Part shown: positions 12,631-36,133 of the stretch, piece after piece
Layout of the letters: the number at the start of each line of letters is the position of its first letter
Position numbering within the stretch: position 1 is the first letter of the stretch
Assembly: GCA_018398765.1 (NCBI GenBank)
Contig: JAHBMJ010005723.1
Location: 64,001 to 126,062 of the forward strand
Length of the DNA: 62,062 bases
Reading direction: 5' to 3'
Origin: Chromera velia
Lineage: Eukaryota > Sar > Chromeraceae
Translations under genes and position numbers: made by a program
The notes under the pieces: model-generated
Told to the model about the DNA's origin: nothing
The model's database searches: none
Seen by the model: the letters and a program-made list of their open reading frames with translations, nothing else

Positions 12631-14039
12631 TCAGAAGTTCATGTGAAGAGCCGTTGAAAGAAAGAAGGAAAGAAAGAGAGAGAGAGAGAGAGTTTGGGGG
12701 GGGAAGGGAAGTCGGGGTATGGAGAGAGTCCACGCTCAAACAAACAAAAACAGGCCATTTGTACATTAACTGTAGAGCCCCCGTGTTGGAATAAGAAAAG
12801 CGCATGTAGAGATGTTTAACTTTTGAAGTGCGAGTCTGTCATCGTACGTTTGTGTCAAAAGTGCAGTGCAGTTTGGCGTGTCGGTTTCAGATGTGATAGT
12901 ATCGTAGTAGTAACGGTTCTGCGTCCGAAAACCAAGCGTTGTTTGAACATATGCATACTTTTGGTATATTCACTGACTTGGTTTCAATTGCGGTTCTGGT
13001 TTGAGATGTTCCAAAAAATCCGGCGGAATGTTGATGGTTTTTTATTTGCTGTTTACAAGTTGGAACATTGCAATTGGCAGTCGCAGACTCTTGATTCAAT
13101 TAGTCAGGAAAAAAAGAAGAAAGATCTGTTAGGATGTGTATTTTTATATATGTTGCATATTGTATATGGTAGGAGTGAGGCCCCTAGAGCCTAGAGGCCC
13201 CTCATATCATCTGTGCGCCGTATCCATTTGTTTTTCTCTGTCTAGTTCTCTGTATTGTTCAAAATATGCATGATGATGGGACCAGAGACTTTGCTTTGTT
13301 GAATCTTTTCGTTAAAAAGTTTAGGTGTTCATAGTGTTTCACTAGGTATTTCATATCACCTCCTAGCATGGCTAAACATGCTACGGCCCGTTAACTGAGT
13401 AATACTAAGTAATACTAAGCATATAATTTAGGGTATACACCTACTTATTCCCAGTTTTTTCAACATTAGTCTTAGTATCTTTAATAATCCTGGACAAATA
13501 ATTACTAATAATATTGTCTCTTTTCCTAAAAGTTCCACTTCCAGACTAGAAGTTCCAGTAACTTCTAGTTCAATGAAGCCTAATGAAACCTAACCTCAAC
13601 TATCACTTCATTGATCCACCCAGGATTCCACCGGTCTCTCAAAATTTGAGGATAATTAAATTTGAGTTCAATCCCCTTTCATTTCTGTTTAGCCTTGGTT
13701 GGTTCCCCCTGCTCCCTCACTCCAGTCTGACGCTCCCCATGCACCGGGATATGCACGCGATCGACCCGGCCTAGATGCAATTGCATGCAGTATCCCTGCA
13801 CTATGAACACCGTATACTGCATGTACATCACAGATTCAACCGCCTCCATACCGTCACGCATCCGTCATGCACATGATTACCGCCATGCATGCACCTGATT
13901 GCAATCTGCATGCATGGTCAAGGCCAGATGATAATTTCCGTTCATGATGGGGGTGCATGGAGAAGGTGTGAGACTGTCTGATTGATAAAGACCGTTGAAA
14001 CTATCTTTGAAAAAAAGAGACGGCCCCACACCTCTGAAA
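12631..14039. other. Intergenic, partly AT-rich
   Basis: A short GA tract lies near 12,676. From about 13,140 to 13,660 the DNA is AT-rich, with a direct repeat of gaggcccctag near 13,178 and ATAATATT-type runs. From 13,730 to 13,930 several gcatgc and atgcatgc palindromes occur. I see no convincing gene. Confidence 0.7.
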
Positions 14040-14582
14040 ATGGCGGTGCTTCTGTCAACGCTGGAGCGTGTAGTTGTTGTGTCGTATCTGGCATTTTCCC
14101 TCTTTGCTGCAGTTTTTATGGATGCCCAGAGTGTTCTGCCGGTGGATTGGTTCCCGTTCTTCTTCAGAGAGCTCGTGGAACATCACGCTCAGACAAATCA
14201 TGATCCTCTGGTAGGGGCACCAGAAAAGCACAGATGGTTTCAGCACTTGGTCTATGCAGAGCTCTTTTTTCAGGTACCCGTCATCGTGCTTCTTCTCTTT
14301 TTGCTGCTACGATGCAAGGACAAGGCTGCAAGAAAAGTGGCTTTGGTTTTTTCTGCTCACATTGCTACAACGATGATCCCTGTACTTGGCTTTCTCCTGG
14401 AGGCGGACTCCTTTCCATCGGAAGGAGACAGGAGACGGCTAATTGCGATCTATTTGCCCTTCCTTCTGGTGCCCTGTTGGATGATTTGGATTTTCTTTCG
14501 AAAATCCGGAAAGGAAAAAAACAAAATTGAAAGCTCAGCACTGCCAGAAAGGACAGCCGGCGCGGGGAAAAAGACGGCTTGA
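14040..14582 (+). CDS. TMEM97 / sigma-2 receptor family (EXPERA domain) membrane protein
   Basis: A single exon of 180 codons plus TGA. The ATG at 14040 is the first in frame and leads into a hydrophobic first membrane segment. Family features I recognise: MDAQSVLP after the first helix, FRELVEHH and NHDPLV, AELFFQVP starting helix 2, SAHIATTMIPVL in helix 3, and IAIYLPFLLVPCWMIWIF as helix 4. Human TMEM97 (176 aa) has the same order (MDLQAVLP, DPLL, CELVFQLP, HTMTTLIPIL, YAPYLLIPF). Family members are ER proteins linked to sterol handling and NPC1. The C-terminus ends KKTA, a dilysine KKXX-type ER retrieval signal, which fits. It is the only intronless gene here. Confidence 0.93.
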   Translation: MAVLLSTLERVVVVSYLAFSLFAAVFMDAQSVLPVDWFPFFFRELVEHHAQTNHDPLVGAPEKHRWFQHLVYAELFFQVPVIVLLLFLLLRCKDKAARKVALVFSAHIATTMIPVLGFLLEADSFPSEGDRRRLIAIYLPFLLVPCWMIWIFFRKSGKEKNKIESSALPERTAGAGKKTA

Positions 14583-15365
14583 CGGCTGGAAGTGTCTGAA
14601 AACGCTTGACAAGTGTGTATGAAAAACAGAAAATGCCCGTCTACATGCCAGGCATGGACATGGATTCCCCAACTTCTGTTTCTCTCAAGCTGTTTCTGCA
14701 AGGGGAGTCCAAAGTTCCCTCCCTCCTCTGCCTAGGGAGGCTGGCAGGCACTCTCATGCAGCCGCTGCTCTCCTGCTCTTCCTCAACCTCTTCTCTTCTC
14801 TTCTTTTTGATTTTTCGTCTTCTTTTTTTCCTTCTTTTCGTCTTCCATTCCTGTCGCTTTCCGTCCTGTCTAGATTGACTCCACACCATCGTACATCATC
14901 TTTTTCATCTGTGACACAACCGATTTTCCTCCGCTGTGTTTGAATTTGTTGCGGGTCCTTGAATTCCATTGTGAATCGGCTTCTTTTAATTGTCAGACCA
15001 GCCTTTTCTTCGCATTCTGAACGTTCTTCTCCTTTTTAATCGATTGGCCTCCTCCTTTTCCTTCTCCTTGTCATTTTCGGTGGCTTTCGCCTTCAGAATC
15101 TCCTCCTTCTCCTGTCCGTAGCCCTGTCCATTCTTCTCTTTCTCCTCCTTCTTTCTTCTTCTGTTTGTTTTTCCTTCTGTTTTGCTGTAGAATTTTCTCC
15201 TTCTCCTGTCCGTAGCCCTGTCCATTCTCCTCTTTCTCCTCCTTCTTTCTTCTTCTGTTTGTTTTTCCTTCTGTTTTGCTGTAGAATTTTCTCCTTCTCG
15301 TCCTGCGGACCTCCTCGCGTGCCTCATCGTCGTTCCTCACCCTCCTGCTGCTCCTCTATTTCAAA

Positions 15366-15580
15366 TTGGTCTTCTCCTTCTTCTTCTTCTGCTTCTTCTT
15401 CTTCTGCTTCTTCTTCTTCTGCTTCTGCTTCTTCTTCTGCTTCTTCTTCTTCTTCTTCTTCTGCTTCTTCTTCTTCTGCTTCTTCTTCTTCTTCTGCTTC
15501 TTCTTCTTCTTCTGCTTCTGCTTCTCCTTCTCCTTCTTCTTCTTCTTCTTCTTCTGCTTCTTCTTCTTCTTCTTCTTCCT
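15366..15580. repeat. (CTT/CTG)n trinucleotide tract
   Basis: About 215 bp of CTT with regular CTG interruptions. Confidence 0.95.
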
Positions 15581-15659
15581 CCCCTCCTACTATTAGTTTC
15601 ATATCGATCTTCTAGCCCGTTCTTTCTGTTCTCTTCTCTCTTCGTCCCGAGCAAACCTG

Positions 15660-16212
15660 GCCAGGGAAGCTTGTGTAACTCAAAGCTATAAAGTCACCGC
15701 CAATTTGCATACTAGTTTGCATAGTAGTTTGGTATCTAATTGCCTTATTTTTCACTTGCACTGGCATGAACATGCATGGACTGCCAGGATCGAGCTAGGC
15801 TCCGACAGCTTTAGTCATTCGTTCATTCATCTAGTCATTCATTCATCTAGTTATTCATTCAATTAAAGTTGGAAATTCTTGCTAGAAATTCTTGTGAAAA
15901 TTGTTCAACTTCCATATAGTTTCTGTCACTAGTTCCGTCATACAGTGCCTAGCACTGGCACAGTGCCAGTGCTAGACACACCCTGCAAAAAATATTAGAA
16001 AAGTGATATAGAAAAGTTGACAGAAAAGTGATAAAATAGTGATAGAAAAGTGATTATTAGAAAGCAGTCTAATTAAATTTCTATCAGTTTTCTATTAAAC
16101 CAGGTTAAATTGATTAGTATATGAAAAAAACAAAAAAAAACTAGAAATCTTCTAGAAAATCTTAGAAAAAGCCTTTAGTTTAATAATAGCAAAACTGTTC
16201 TAGAAACTGTTG

Positions 16213-16244
<32 letters not shown>

Positions 16245-16840
16245 CCTGCATACTCTGAGGCTGCTTATTTACCTAATCCTATAGACCTCAGGCGGGGGCG
16301 ACCTCTATAAGACAAAACGGTGACAGCGCTCTAGGGCACCACTAATCACTAATCACTAATATTGAGTCTAGCATAGTCAGAGAATGATACTCTAGCCAGA
16401 AAAATGCTAGAAACACATCTAGGAAACACATATAGATCAGAAAAAAAATCCTAGGCTCCGCACTACATAAAAAAAAAAAAAAACAAGAAGAAAAACATTT
16501 TTTTTTTTAATGGATTTTTTAATTTTTTTTTTTTAATTTATCATGGCATTCAATAGGCAAACAACTGTTGTTCAAGTGTTGCAAGAATGTTGCACGGGGT
16601 GTTGCGTTGAAAACCATATACTTTTCAGTTGATAAATAAATAAAAAAAAAAAGATTGGAAACTTTCTTTTTTTTCTTTTTTTTTTTATTTATGGAGTGCA
16701 GAGCCTAGAAAAAATCTAGAAAAAAATAAGATTTTGATGCGCTTACTATTATATAGGCTTACTACGTGCACGGGATTGGCTCCCTGTCCCTAAGGAGTTT
16801 GAAAGCGACAGTGACAGAAAGTTTGAAGCTTCTCAAGCCT
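15660..16840. repeat. AT-rich repeat block (family copy 1)
   Basis: About 1.2 kb of AT-rich DNA with many tctagaaa motifs, A and T runs, an (AATC)n stretch near 16,212-16,240, and a 27-bp palindrome at 15,949-15,975. Short segments recur in inverse orientation elsewhere: gcacggggtgttg with caactgttgtt (near 16,563-16,605) at about 41,580-41,630, and ctagggcaccactaat (near 16,332) at about 56,340-56,360. Confidence 0.6.
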
Positions 16841-16850
16841 CCCACAGCAA

Positions 16851-29355
<12,505 letters not shown>

Positions 29356-29666
29356 GGTGAAATCTGTTCCTTGGGTCTAAAATATCTTCTGCACGGTTGC
29401 CGAGGTGCTTCAGAAAACCGCACGGCCAACCGAAAAAGAAGGTATGGAGTTTCCAGGAGGAACGATTCACAGCCCTGAACTGTATTGATGTATAAATGGG
29501 ATTATATTTAGTAATGCATAAAGGTCTGTTTCGAGATGTTTCGAGACTCCCAAGATCTCCGAAGAACATCCAGGAACCTTAATTCCCGACGAAGTTGGGG
29601 TCGGGGGTACATGGGGGTACTTGCCGCGGGCAAGCGCGGCCCGCGCCCCCTCCGCGGCCCGCGGCG
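29356..29666. other. Upstream of TBCD: nothing recognised except a GC-rich block
   Basis: The likely TBCD promoter region. Its distal end (29,625-29,668) is a dense GC block (gccgcgggcaagcgcgg) that leads into the left inverted arm of the repeat island. No other signal seen. Confidence 0.5.
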
Positions 29667-29970
29667 GGGCGTATCGCCTCTTGGGGCAGCTCAGCTCTGC
29701 TGAGATCAGCCGATCGAGAGGCCCTGAGATCGCACACATTCGCATCACACATTTTTTCATTTTGGGGAGGCCGGGGAGTTCGGTGCATGTTTGTGTCACG
29801 GTGTCGCCCTAATTCCAAAATGTGCCCCTCAAGTAACTCGTACGGAGCCGCGATCGTATTAATTATACTTTGCTCCTCATGATGCGTGCCCCTCAAGTAA
29901 CTTACACGGAGTTACATGTGTGTGCATACATGTGCGCAGTCCCGAAAAGCATATTTTATACGCGTTGCCG
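29667..29970. repeat. Left arm of a long inverted repeat
   Basis: This stretch is the imperfect inverse complement of about 34,056-34,375. Shared stretches include cagctcagctctgctgag, gagaggccctgagatcgcac, gtgcccctcaagtaac (present twice in each arm) and cgaaaagcatat. The arms enclose about 4.1 kb that holds the LTR element. Possible terminal repeats of a DNA transposon, or two opposed copies of a dispersed repeat. Confidence 0.8.
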
Positions 29971-30114
29971 TGCCTGGCCGCCTCAAACGTAGAATAAGGT
30001 CGGCCTCTTCCGCGCGCGCCGCATTCCGCGGTGCGCGCGCGTATATGCATCCCACGTCCATGGCCGCGGCCCTATATATAGGTTTTGGACCTCCCTGAAC
30101 CTAACTACCACTTA

Positions 30115-30300
30115 AAAGTTCAAACCGCATTTTTGGATAAACTTGAAAGTCCACGCCGCAGGCGCAGATCATTTACGGTGTCTTGAAAGCTAAAGCCGCA
30201 TATTTGGACGGTGTCTTAACCATCTACGCCACAGGCGTGGACGGTCTCTTAAAAAACAATGCCGCAGATAGAGATCATCTTGATTATATTTTTTCAAGTG
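30115..30300. repeat. Degenerate tandem array with a gccgca motif
   Basis: Four or five loose repeats of about 45 bp with the pattern tcttgaaag...gccgcatatttgga. They have diverged strongly. No coding potential. Confidence 0.5.
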
Positions 30301-30438
30301 GCACTTAAGTTCAGCGAGGTTGGGTCTTGCAGAGCCACCCTTAATTAAGTCCGTGCAAAGTAGTATGAAGCATCGAGTTCAGTATGCAATTTGACTGACC
30401 TGTGTCCCAAAAACAACAGGTGAGTGACCAATGTTGTG

Positions 30439-30750
30439 CGAAGTTCGGCCTAGCAGCCCGAATTCTTTGGTATCCCGCCGCTTCAATCAATCGATCAAAA
30501 AATATGATGCGCACATTCCGAGAGACAACATGAAAAATTAAGTGATACAGATCAGAATTAAATGCATGCGCGCAGATCAAAAGCAGAATGTAAGATTAGA
30601 CAGGTGGATAGAAGATTGCAGATATAGACTAAAGTACCAGAATAGAAATTAAGCGGTCCAACAGTACCAGACTTCTATGTGTATGTGTACGAATGAGACA
30701 ACTTCGGTAGGAGTATGACGAATAGCCCCAGTAAACCTAAATTTCCCAGT
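30439..30750. repeat. Left LTR (312 bp)
   Basis: Direct partner of 32687-32998. It begins cgaagttcggcctagc and ends aatttcccagt. Confidence 0.85.
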
Positions 30751-30826
30751 GGTGCTCGCTGCGTCGGGTTTGAACCGTTTGCCTTCAGTTCATTAGATTG
30801 ATTGCTTGAGCCAGCTGAGCAGGGGA
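30750..30826 (-). other. tRNA-like sequence / extended primer-binding site
   Basis: Read on the minus strand this looks like most of a tRNA: an A box (TGCTCAGCTGG), an anticodon-like hairpin with loop CTAATGA, a B box (GGTTCAAACCC) and a 3' end GCGAGCACCA. Acceptor and T stems do not pair properly, so it is not a functional tRNA gene. The right end is the primer site of the LTR element. Confidence 0.5.
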
Positions 30827-31822
30827 AGCAAAGAAGGCAGCATGAGCACACAGCAAGAGCTGCAGAGATGGAGACATTCTGGGTAGTTCGTTGAGCTCTT
30901 TACAACAAAAAAGTCGAAAGAAGTATTGGAGGCACCAGAGGGTTGTTTTTTCTCCAGCGATTGAGCCGGCTATAGATGCATAGACCGCAATACTACATGT
31001 GGAACAGTGAGAGCTGGATTATTGGGAACTTGGGAAGAGAAAAGAAGCAAGAGACCCTGTTGACAAGAGCTTCTCTATGTGAAGCAAGAAGGGGAAGTGA
31101 GCAGAGCTGCCTGGCCATCCCCTATATGGAGGGGAGCCTTGCACCAGCAGTAAGAGAAGTATCGTTCTCTAGCGCGGGCGGTTTGTTGATCCTGGGATCA
31201 AGTGACTATACGGCACTGTGATAACGTGCTATACCGGACGAATATATTGTGCGCGCAGTATGAGCGAGATGCATGCATTTATCTTTTTTTGCTCTTTGGA
31301 TTTTTCTTTTTTTTTGCGTGCACCTTGTCTTTTTTGCGCTTGCATGTATCACTTTGATCGATCCATGGAGGAAGGTATGATTGATTAACCCGATGGAGAC
31401 CGTGTCTTCTCTCAACAAACGGTGCACCGTAGGAGAACTTAAAGCGCTCAGCTGTCTGAAGAGCACATACATCTCTAGGATCTTATCATATCGGTGACCT
31501 GGACTCTATTGGACTATATTAGACTTCATGCAGAGCAGTGAGTAAAAGGATGGTAGTAGTGGACACGGGATAGCTTGGCAAGCGAAACTGAGTTGCAGAT
31601 GAGGGAGAGAGGAAGGGAAAGGGGGTTTGAATAGACTGAAATGCAGTAGACCGTCAGTGCGAGAACAGGGATTCTGTGTTTATAGGCCAGGTGGCAGAGA
31701 TGAAAAGGGATATGAAGGGACCCGCCTTGTGACTGCACTGATGATCAGCCCAACATTCCTAACGGCATCCACTCCTACATACGAAATGTAGTTGCTTGTT
31801 AAGTTCTGAGAGAGAGAGAGAC

Positions 31823-31888
<66 letters not shown>

Positions 31889-32686
31889 CCTCAGAGAGGA
31901 AGTGAGTGCCAGGAGTGAGGGGGTCTGCGCGAGCGTCAATATCAATCGAGCCTTTGTCGTGGCACTCCAGTCATTCACCCAGCACCTTCAAGCATTGACA
32001 GCTCTGTCTGTACTTCATGAGTGAGGACACAGAGATTCTGAGGATGAGTGAAGGCAAGAAGACTCAAAGTTAAATAATGCGCTCCCTCCTTACATCAGTG
32101 TACAGATTCGGCGTATTCCATTAGAAGTAAAAGTTAGCTTGTTTGTGCATTACACTGCGCATTGTCACATGCCTGCAAAGTCTGCAATCACTCCCTGACA
32201 TATCAACATACTATAATTCTTTCACCTCACTCACGTCCAACAATTTCCAACATACACACCACAAACCTATTAAACCTTATCTTTAAAAGTTATTCATACT
32301 TTCATACAGGTAAGAAACAATAAATAGAATCATTCTAAGTGCTTTAAAGACTTAGTTTTTTCTATAAAATTTAGTGTGATATATAGAAAATTAAAAGTCA
32401 CTTTCTAGTACAAAAGTTTCAATTATCAATACAGTCAGTTAAACGGTATTCCATCAGCTCTGACTGCTCTTGCTCAGAGAGTTCGGCGGCTCAGAGTGTC
32501 TGGTGAAAGCCTAAGAGTATAGAAGAAGAAAGTAGCCAACCAGTAATAGGAAAGCACGACTGCAGCTCTAAATGACCTCAGGAGGGACAGCGGAGATTCC
32601 ATAGTGTGTAACGCTATCAAGGAAGGCAAGAAAAATAAGACAGATAGCTGGGGGAATCGATAAGTTGCCGGGATAGGGGGTCTATA

Positions 32687-32998
32687 CGAAGTTTGGCCTA
32701 GCAGCCCGAATTCTTTGGTATCCCACCGCCTCAATCAATCGATCAAAAAATACGATGCGCGCATTCCGAGAGACAGCATGAAAAATTAAGTGATACAGAT
32801 CAGAATTAAATGCATGCGCGCAGATCAAAAGTAGAATGTAAGATTGGACAGGTGAATAGAAGACTGCAGATATAGACTAAAGTACCAGAATAGAAATTAA
32901 GCGGTCCAGCAGTACCAGACTTCTATGTGCGTATGTACGAATGAGACAACTTCGGTAGGAGTATGACGAATAGTCCCAGTAAATCCAAATTTCCCAGT
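32687..32998. repeat. Right LTR (312 bp)
   Basis: Direct partner of 30439-30750, the same length with scattered substitutions. Confidence 0.85.
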
Positions 32999-33174
32999 AA
33001 TGTCCCAAAAACAACATAACAAGTTTTGTGATACTATTGTTGTTCCCACGCTACGCTGTCGATAGCAAGTGTTACTTTCGTTGCAGTATACCTTATCGAT
33101 AGCAAGGATTGCCTTCGACGTTCGGACGTGAAGGGGAGAACGTGCAATCACAGTCCATCCTAGTCCACCCTAGA

Positions 33175-33930
33175 GTCAAAAAAAAAGGCGTTCATCAGAA
33201 TGAAGACGAAACATCCGAAAGGATCTCTCCTTCAGCTCGCAGACCCACCTATTATCGATGCCGTTGTCGGTAAAGGAGACAACACTACTCATGATAACTT
33301 CTCGTTCAGGAAGAGAAGGCTCAATGAGATTGGGAAGAAAGGAGAAAATTAGAAGTGAAAAAAAAGATTGGAAGTGGAGAAACAGACTAGAACTGGAAGT
33401 AAAGAAGAAGACTGGAAGAGAAGGAGGAGACTGGAAGGGAAGGAGAAGACTGGAAGGGAGGGAGAAGACTAGAAGTGACGGAGGAGACTGGAAGAGAAGG
33501 AGGGGACAGGAAATGAAGAGGAAGACTGGAAGATACTAGAAGTAAAGGAGGAGACAGGAAGGTGAAAAGTTTTGGGCTTAAGAATATTTTTTTCTAAGAC
33601 TTTCCTGTTAATTTTTTTATAATTTTTATGAGCTCTTATGAGTGACAAACAATGAGTGAGAGTGTTGAATTATGCTCTCTAATGGTCGGCCATATAATTT
33701 GAGATCATAGTTGTTATTTTTCTATTGATTTAATAATCAGACTCTCAATTTTTTTATTATTTAAAATGTTAGAAAACAGACCTAGATACGACACTTGATA
33801 TCGTGTAAACTAACAACCGGTATATTAGGATGTGCTATGCATACACGAACCCTCAAGTCATTTTTTGAAAGCCTTCTACAAGAACAAGGTGGGGCGGCGA
33901 TGCCAGGAGTCCGCCACAGCTTGTATATAC
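33175..33930. other. Purine-rich tandem segment and AT-rich stretch
   Basis: From about 33,320 to 33,560 a purine-rich array of ggaagac-type units (gaagactggaag repeated many times) is present. AT-rich DNA follows to about 33,870. No gene recognised. Confidence 0.6.
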
Positions 33931-34055
33931 GAGATACACCCAACTAGTTGGGTGAGTGCCTCGGGGGGCCCTTTAGGGGGTCCGCAAATTTAATTGATGT
34001 ACACCATCGGGGGCTTAGGCATGTCTTGTGCAGGTGCATACATGCATGGGGCGGG

Positions 34056-34375
34056 GGCTACGGCAACGTGCACGAAATATGCTTTTCGGGACCGCGCGAG
34101 CATGTACTTACAACTCCGTGCAAGTTACTTGAGGGGCACGCATGTGCGAAGTAATATTAAGGTATGTGCGATCACGGCTCCGTGCGAGTTGCTTGAGGGG
34201 CACATTTTGGAATTTGGGTGACACTGTGATGGACAGAGATAGAAGCGACCCCCCCCCCCCCCNNNNNNNNNNNNNNCCCCCAAAAATGAAAAAATGCGTT
34301 ATGCGAGTGCGTGCGATCTCAGGGCCTCTCGGCTGATCTCAGCAGAGCTGAGCTGCCCCCCGAGGCGATAGCCTT
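34056..34375. repeat. Right arm of a long inverted repeat (contains an N gap)
   Basis: Inverse partner of about 29,667-29,970, interrupted by about 14 N at 34,263-34,276 within a C run. The inverted arms may have hindered assembly here. Confidence 0.8.
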
Positions 34376-34399
34376 CGCGCCTTGTTTTTCTCACGGATG

Positions 34400-35295
34400 C
34401 CTGAATTAAATTTGTGCATGTTAACTTTGCTTTGAATTAATAATTGACTGACCTTACAGGGCCACAAAATAAGCCTTGCATGCAAAGACCGTCTGTGGAG
34501 GCGCGAAGAGATGCACTTCCTCTGACTGCTGTGCCTTTTTGCCAGAGGCACCCTCCTTCCTATTGCATGGAACCGCCCGCTGTATCTATGGAGGAAGCAG
34601 GGGAGAGCTAGGAAATTTCTGACTCCACCAAGCTCCTTGCCGTTTCTCTTTCTGTCTCAACTGGTTTTCACTCCCTAAATCAATAAACACAGAATCCCGC
34701 AGAAAGCAGCAAAAGGATCCAACTTTGGACAGCCGACAAACTGATCTTCTGGGGCCACAATGAGCTCAGAGCTCGGTCTGCCCTCTGAGCCCCTTCTCAG
34801 AGGCGGTGCGGTGTCCTGCCCGAGTGCGTACACTCGGTTGAACATCACCGAATCTAAAGAACAAACACGAATCTGCGAATTTCGAAAGACCCGTAAGTAC
34901 AAGACAACAAGCATCGCAGTTTAACTTCCGCTTTATCAGCCCAAACTGATACCAAAAGACAAGCCCACAAGAGGGAACCAGTTCTCTCCAGATGTATAGC
35001 TCAAGACACGAGCATGCCGCAAGCGAAAGCACTCATACCCTGTCCGCCTTCCCCCACCCGGTTTCCGGCAACTCCAGCTCGGTTTTGTTTTTTTGCAGGC
35101 CATGTGCCAACTCCCGTTTTTCTTTCGACTTGCAGCATGTGTACACACTGCGTCCTTTTCTTTTTATGCTATGGGTTGATTCTTCTGAAAAAACTTTTCG
35201 TTCTGCACATTCTGTTGTCTCCTTTTAAACCGTTCACAGGTTGCTCTGTGCAAATGCATTGAGAAGGGTACTGCCTCGACAAGAATGCCTCCCCT

Positions 35296-35333
<38 letters not shown>

Positions 35334-35343
35334 GTGTGTGCTT
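34400..35343. other. Intergenic, no gene assigned
   Basis: One minus-strand frame (34,680-34,914) has mixed composition but no family I recognise and no clear splice partners. A (CT)n tract lies at about 35,300-35,330, just before the downstream gene. Confidence 0.4.
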
Positions 35344-36100
35344 ATGTCGCCTCGCCGATTCGTATTTGGCTCACCTACTGCAGTGACTGAGGATCTCTGC
35401 GCCTTCCGACGATCTCATGGCGCCTCCTCCCTCCGTCTCTCCAAGCGGCTACAGCAACTCGCTGCAACGAAAACTAATGGAGTCCCCTCAACGAAAGACG
35501 GACAAAACGGAAAGAGTGCGGCCCATGGGGCAGTGGAGACATGCACTGAGAATCTCTCTGGAGGACGAAGCTCCCCGAGATCCCGAGGCACAAGGGAGAG
35601 GGGCGGAAAGTCGAACAAGGGTGAGCACTCAGTGTTCACTGGGAGCCGCCGAAAGGGGGAGAGCCGAGGTCCGTGTCTGTCTCTGCAACTCTGCAACTCA
35701 CTACTGCGTCTTCGTTGATTTGTATGCATACCGAATTTCAGTAGACGAAATCTCCACTGTTCTTGATGCGCTTCCAAGCTAGGCTGTCAGAGAGCGCCTC
35801 ATGGACAGAAAGCCCCGCTGAGTTCTGGTTTTGACAGCGTGAACCAGAGGGACAGGACCTACAGATTGCACGAAGACACAAGATTCATTCAAGCTCTCTC
35901 TATCTCTGTCTCTGTCTCTGTTTCTGTCTCTATCTGTGTCTCTTTATCTTTTGGTTGTGTGCCTGGTTGTCTGTCCATCCTTTCGTATGTCTGACTGCCC
36001 ACCTGCCTGCCTGTTGAGTGCTCTGGCTGCCTGCTCGCCCGCCGCCTGCCTGCCTGTCTGTCTGTCTGACTGTCCGTCTAGTCTTGTCTGTCTGTCTGTG

Positions 36101-36133
<33 letters not shown>

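Larger units (their letters stand above)
14583..16850. other. Intergenic: tandem repeats, (CTT)n tract and AT-rich block
   Basis: A pyrimidine-rich 94-bp unit is repeated about twice between 15,098 and 15,295. A (CTT)n tract occupies about 15,366-15,580. An AT-rich block follows from about 15,660. Lys/Arg-rich and Ser-rich frames here are repeat artefacts. Confidence 0.8.
30439..32998. mobile_element. Non-autonomous LTR retrotransposon (TRIM/LARD type)
   Basis: Two direct repeats of exactly 312 bp, 30439-30750 and 32687-32998, are over 90% alike by eye. The first is followed at once by TGGTGCTCGCTGC, a primer-binding site complementary to a tRNA 3' end including CCA. A purine-rich tract (gggataggggg, 32,670-32,680) precedes the second. 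The 1.9 kb between holds no gag or pol frame, a GA tract (31,807-31,890) and an AT-rich stretch (about 32,080-32,460), so any movement would need enzymes supplied elsewhere. The LTR ends do not obey the TG...CA rule in my alignment. Both flanks carry tgtcccaaaaacaaca (30,402 and 33,000), which may be part of the target or of a longer element. Confidence 0.78.

Noticed and set aside
15259-15654. Poly-Ser, poly-Phe and Glu/Arg-rich frames
   Set aside because: Translations of the (CTT)n tract on both strands.
30750-30826. Functional tRNA gene on the minus strand
   Set aside because: A and B boxes are present, but acceptor and T stems do not pair and the spacing to CCA is off. It abuts an LTR as a primer site.
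34675-35032. Minus-strand 79-88 aa frames
   Set aside because: Mixed composition but no family, no splice partners and no clear start.
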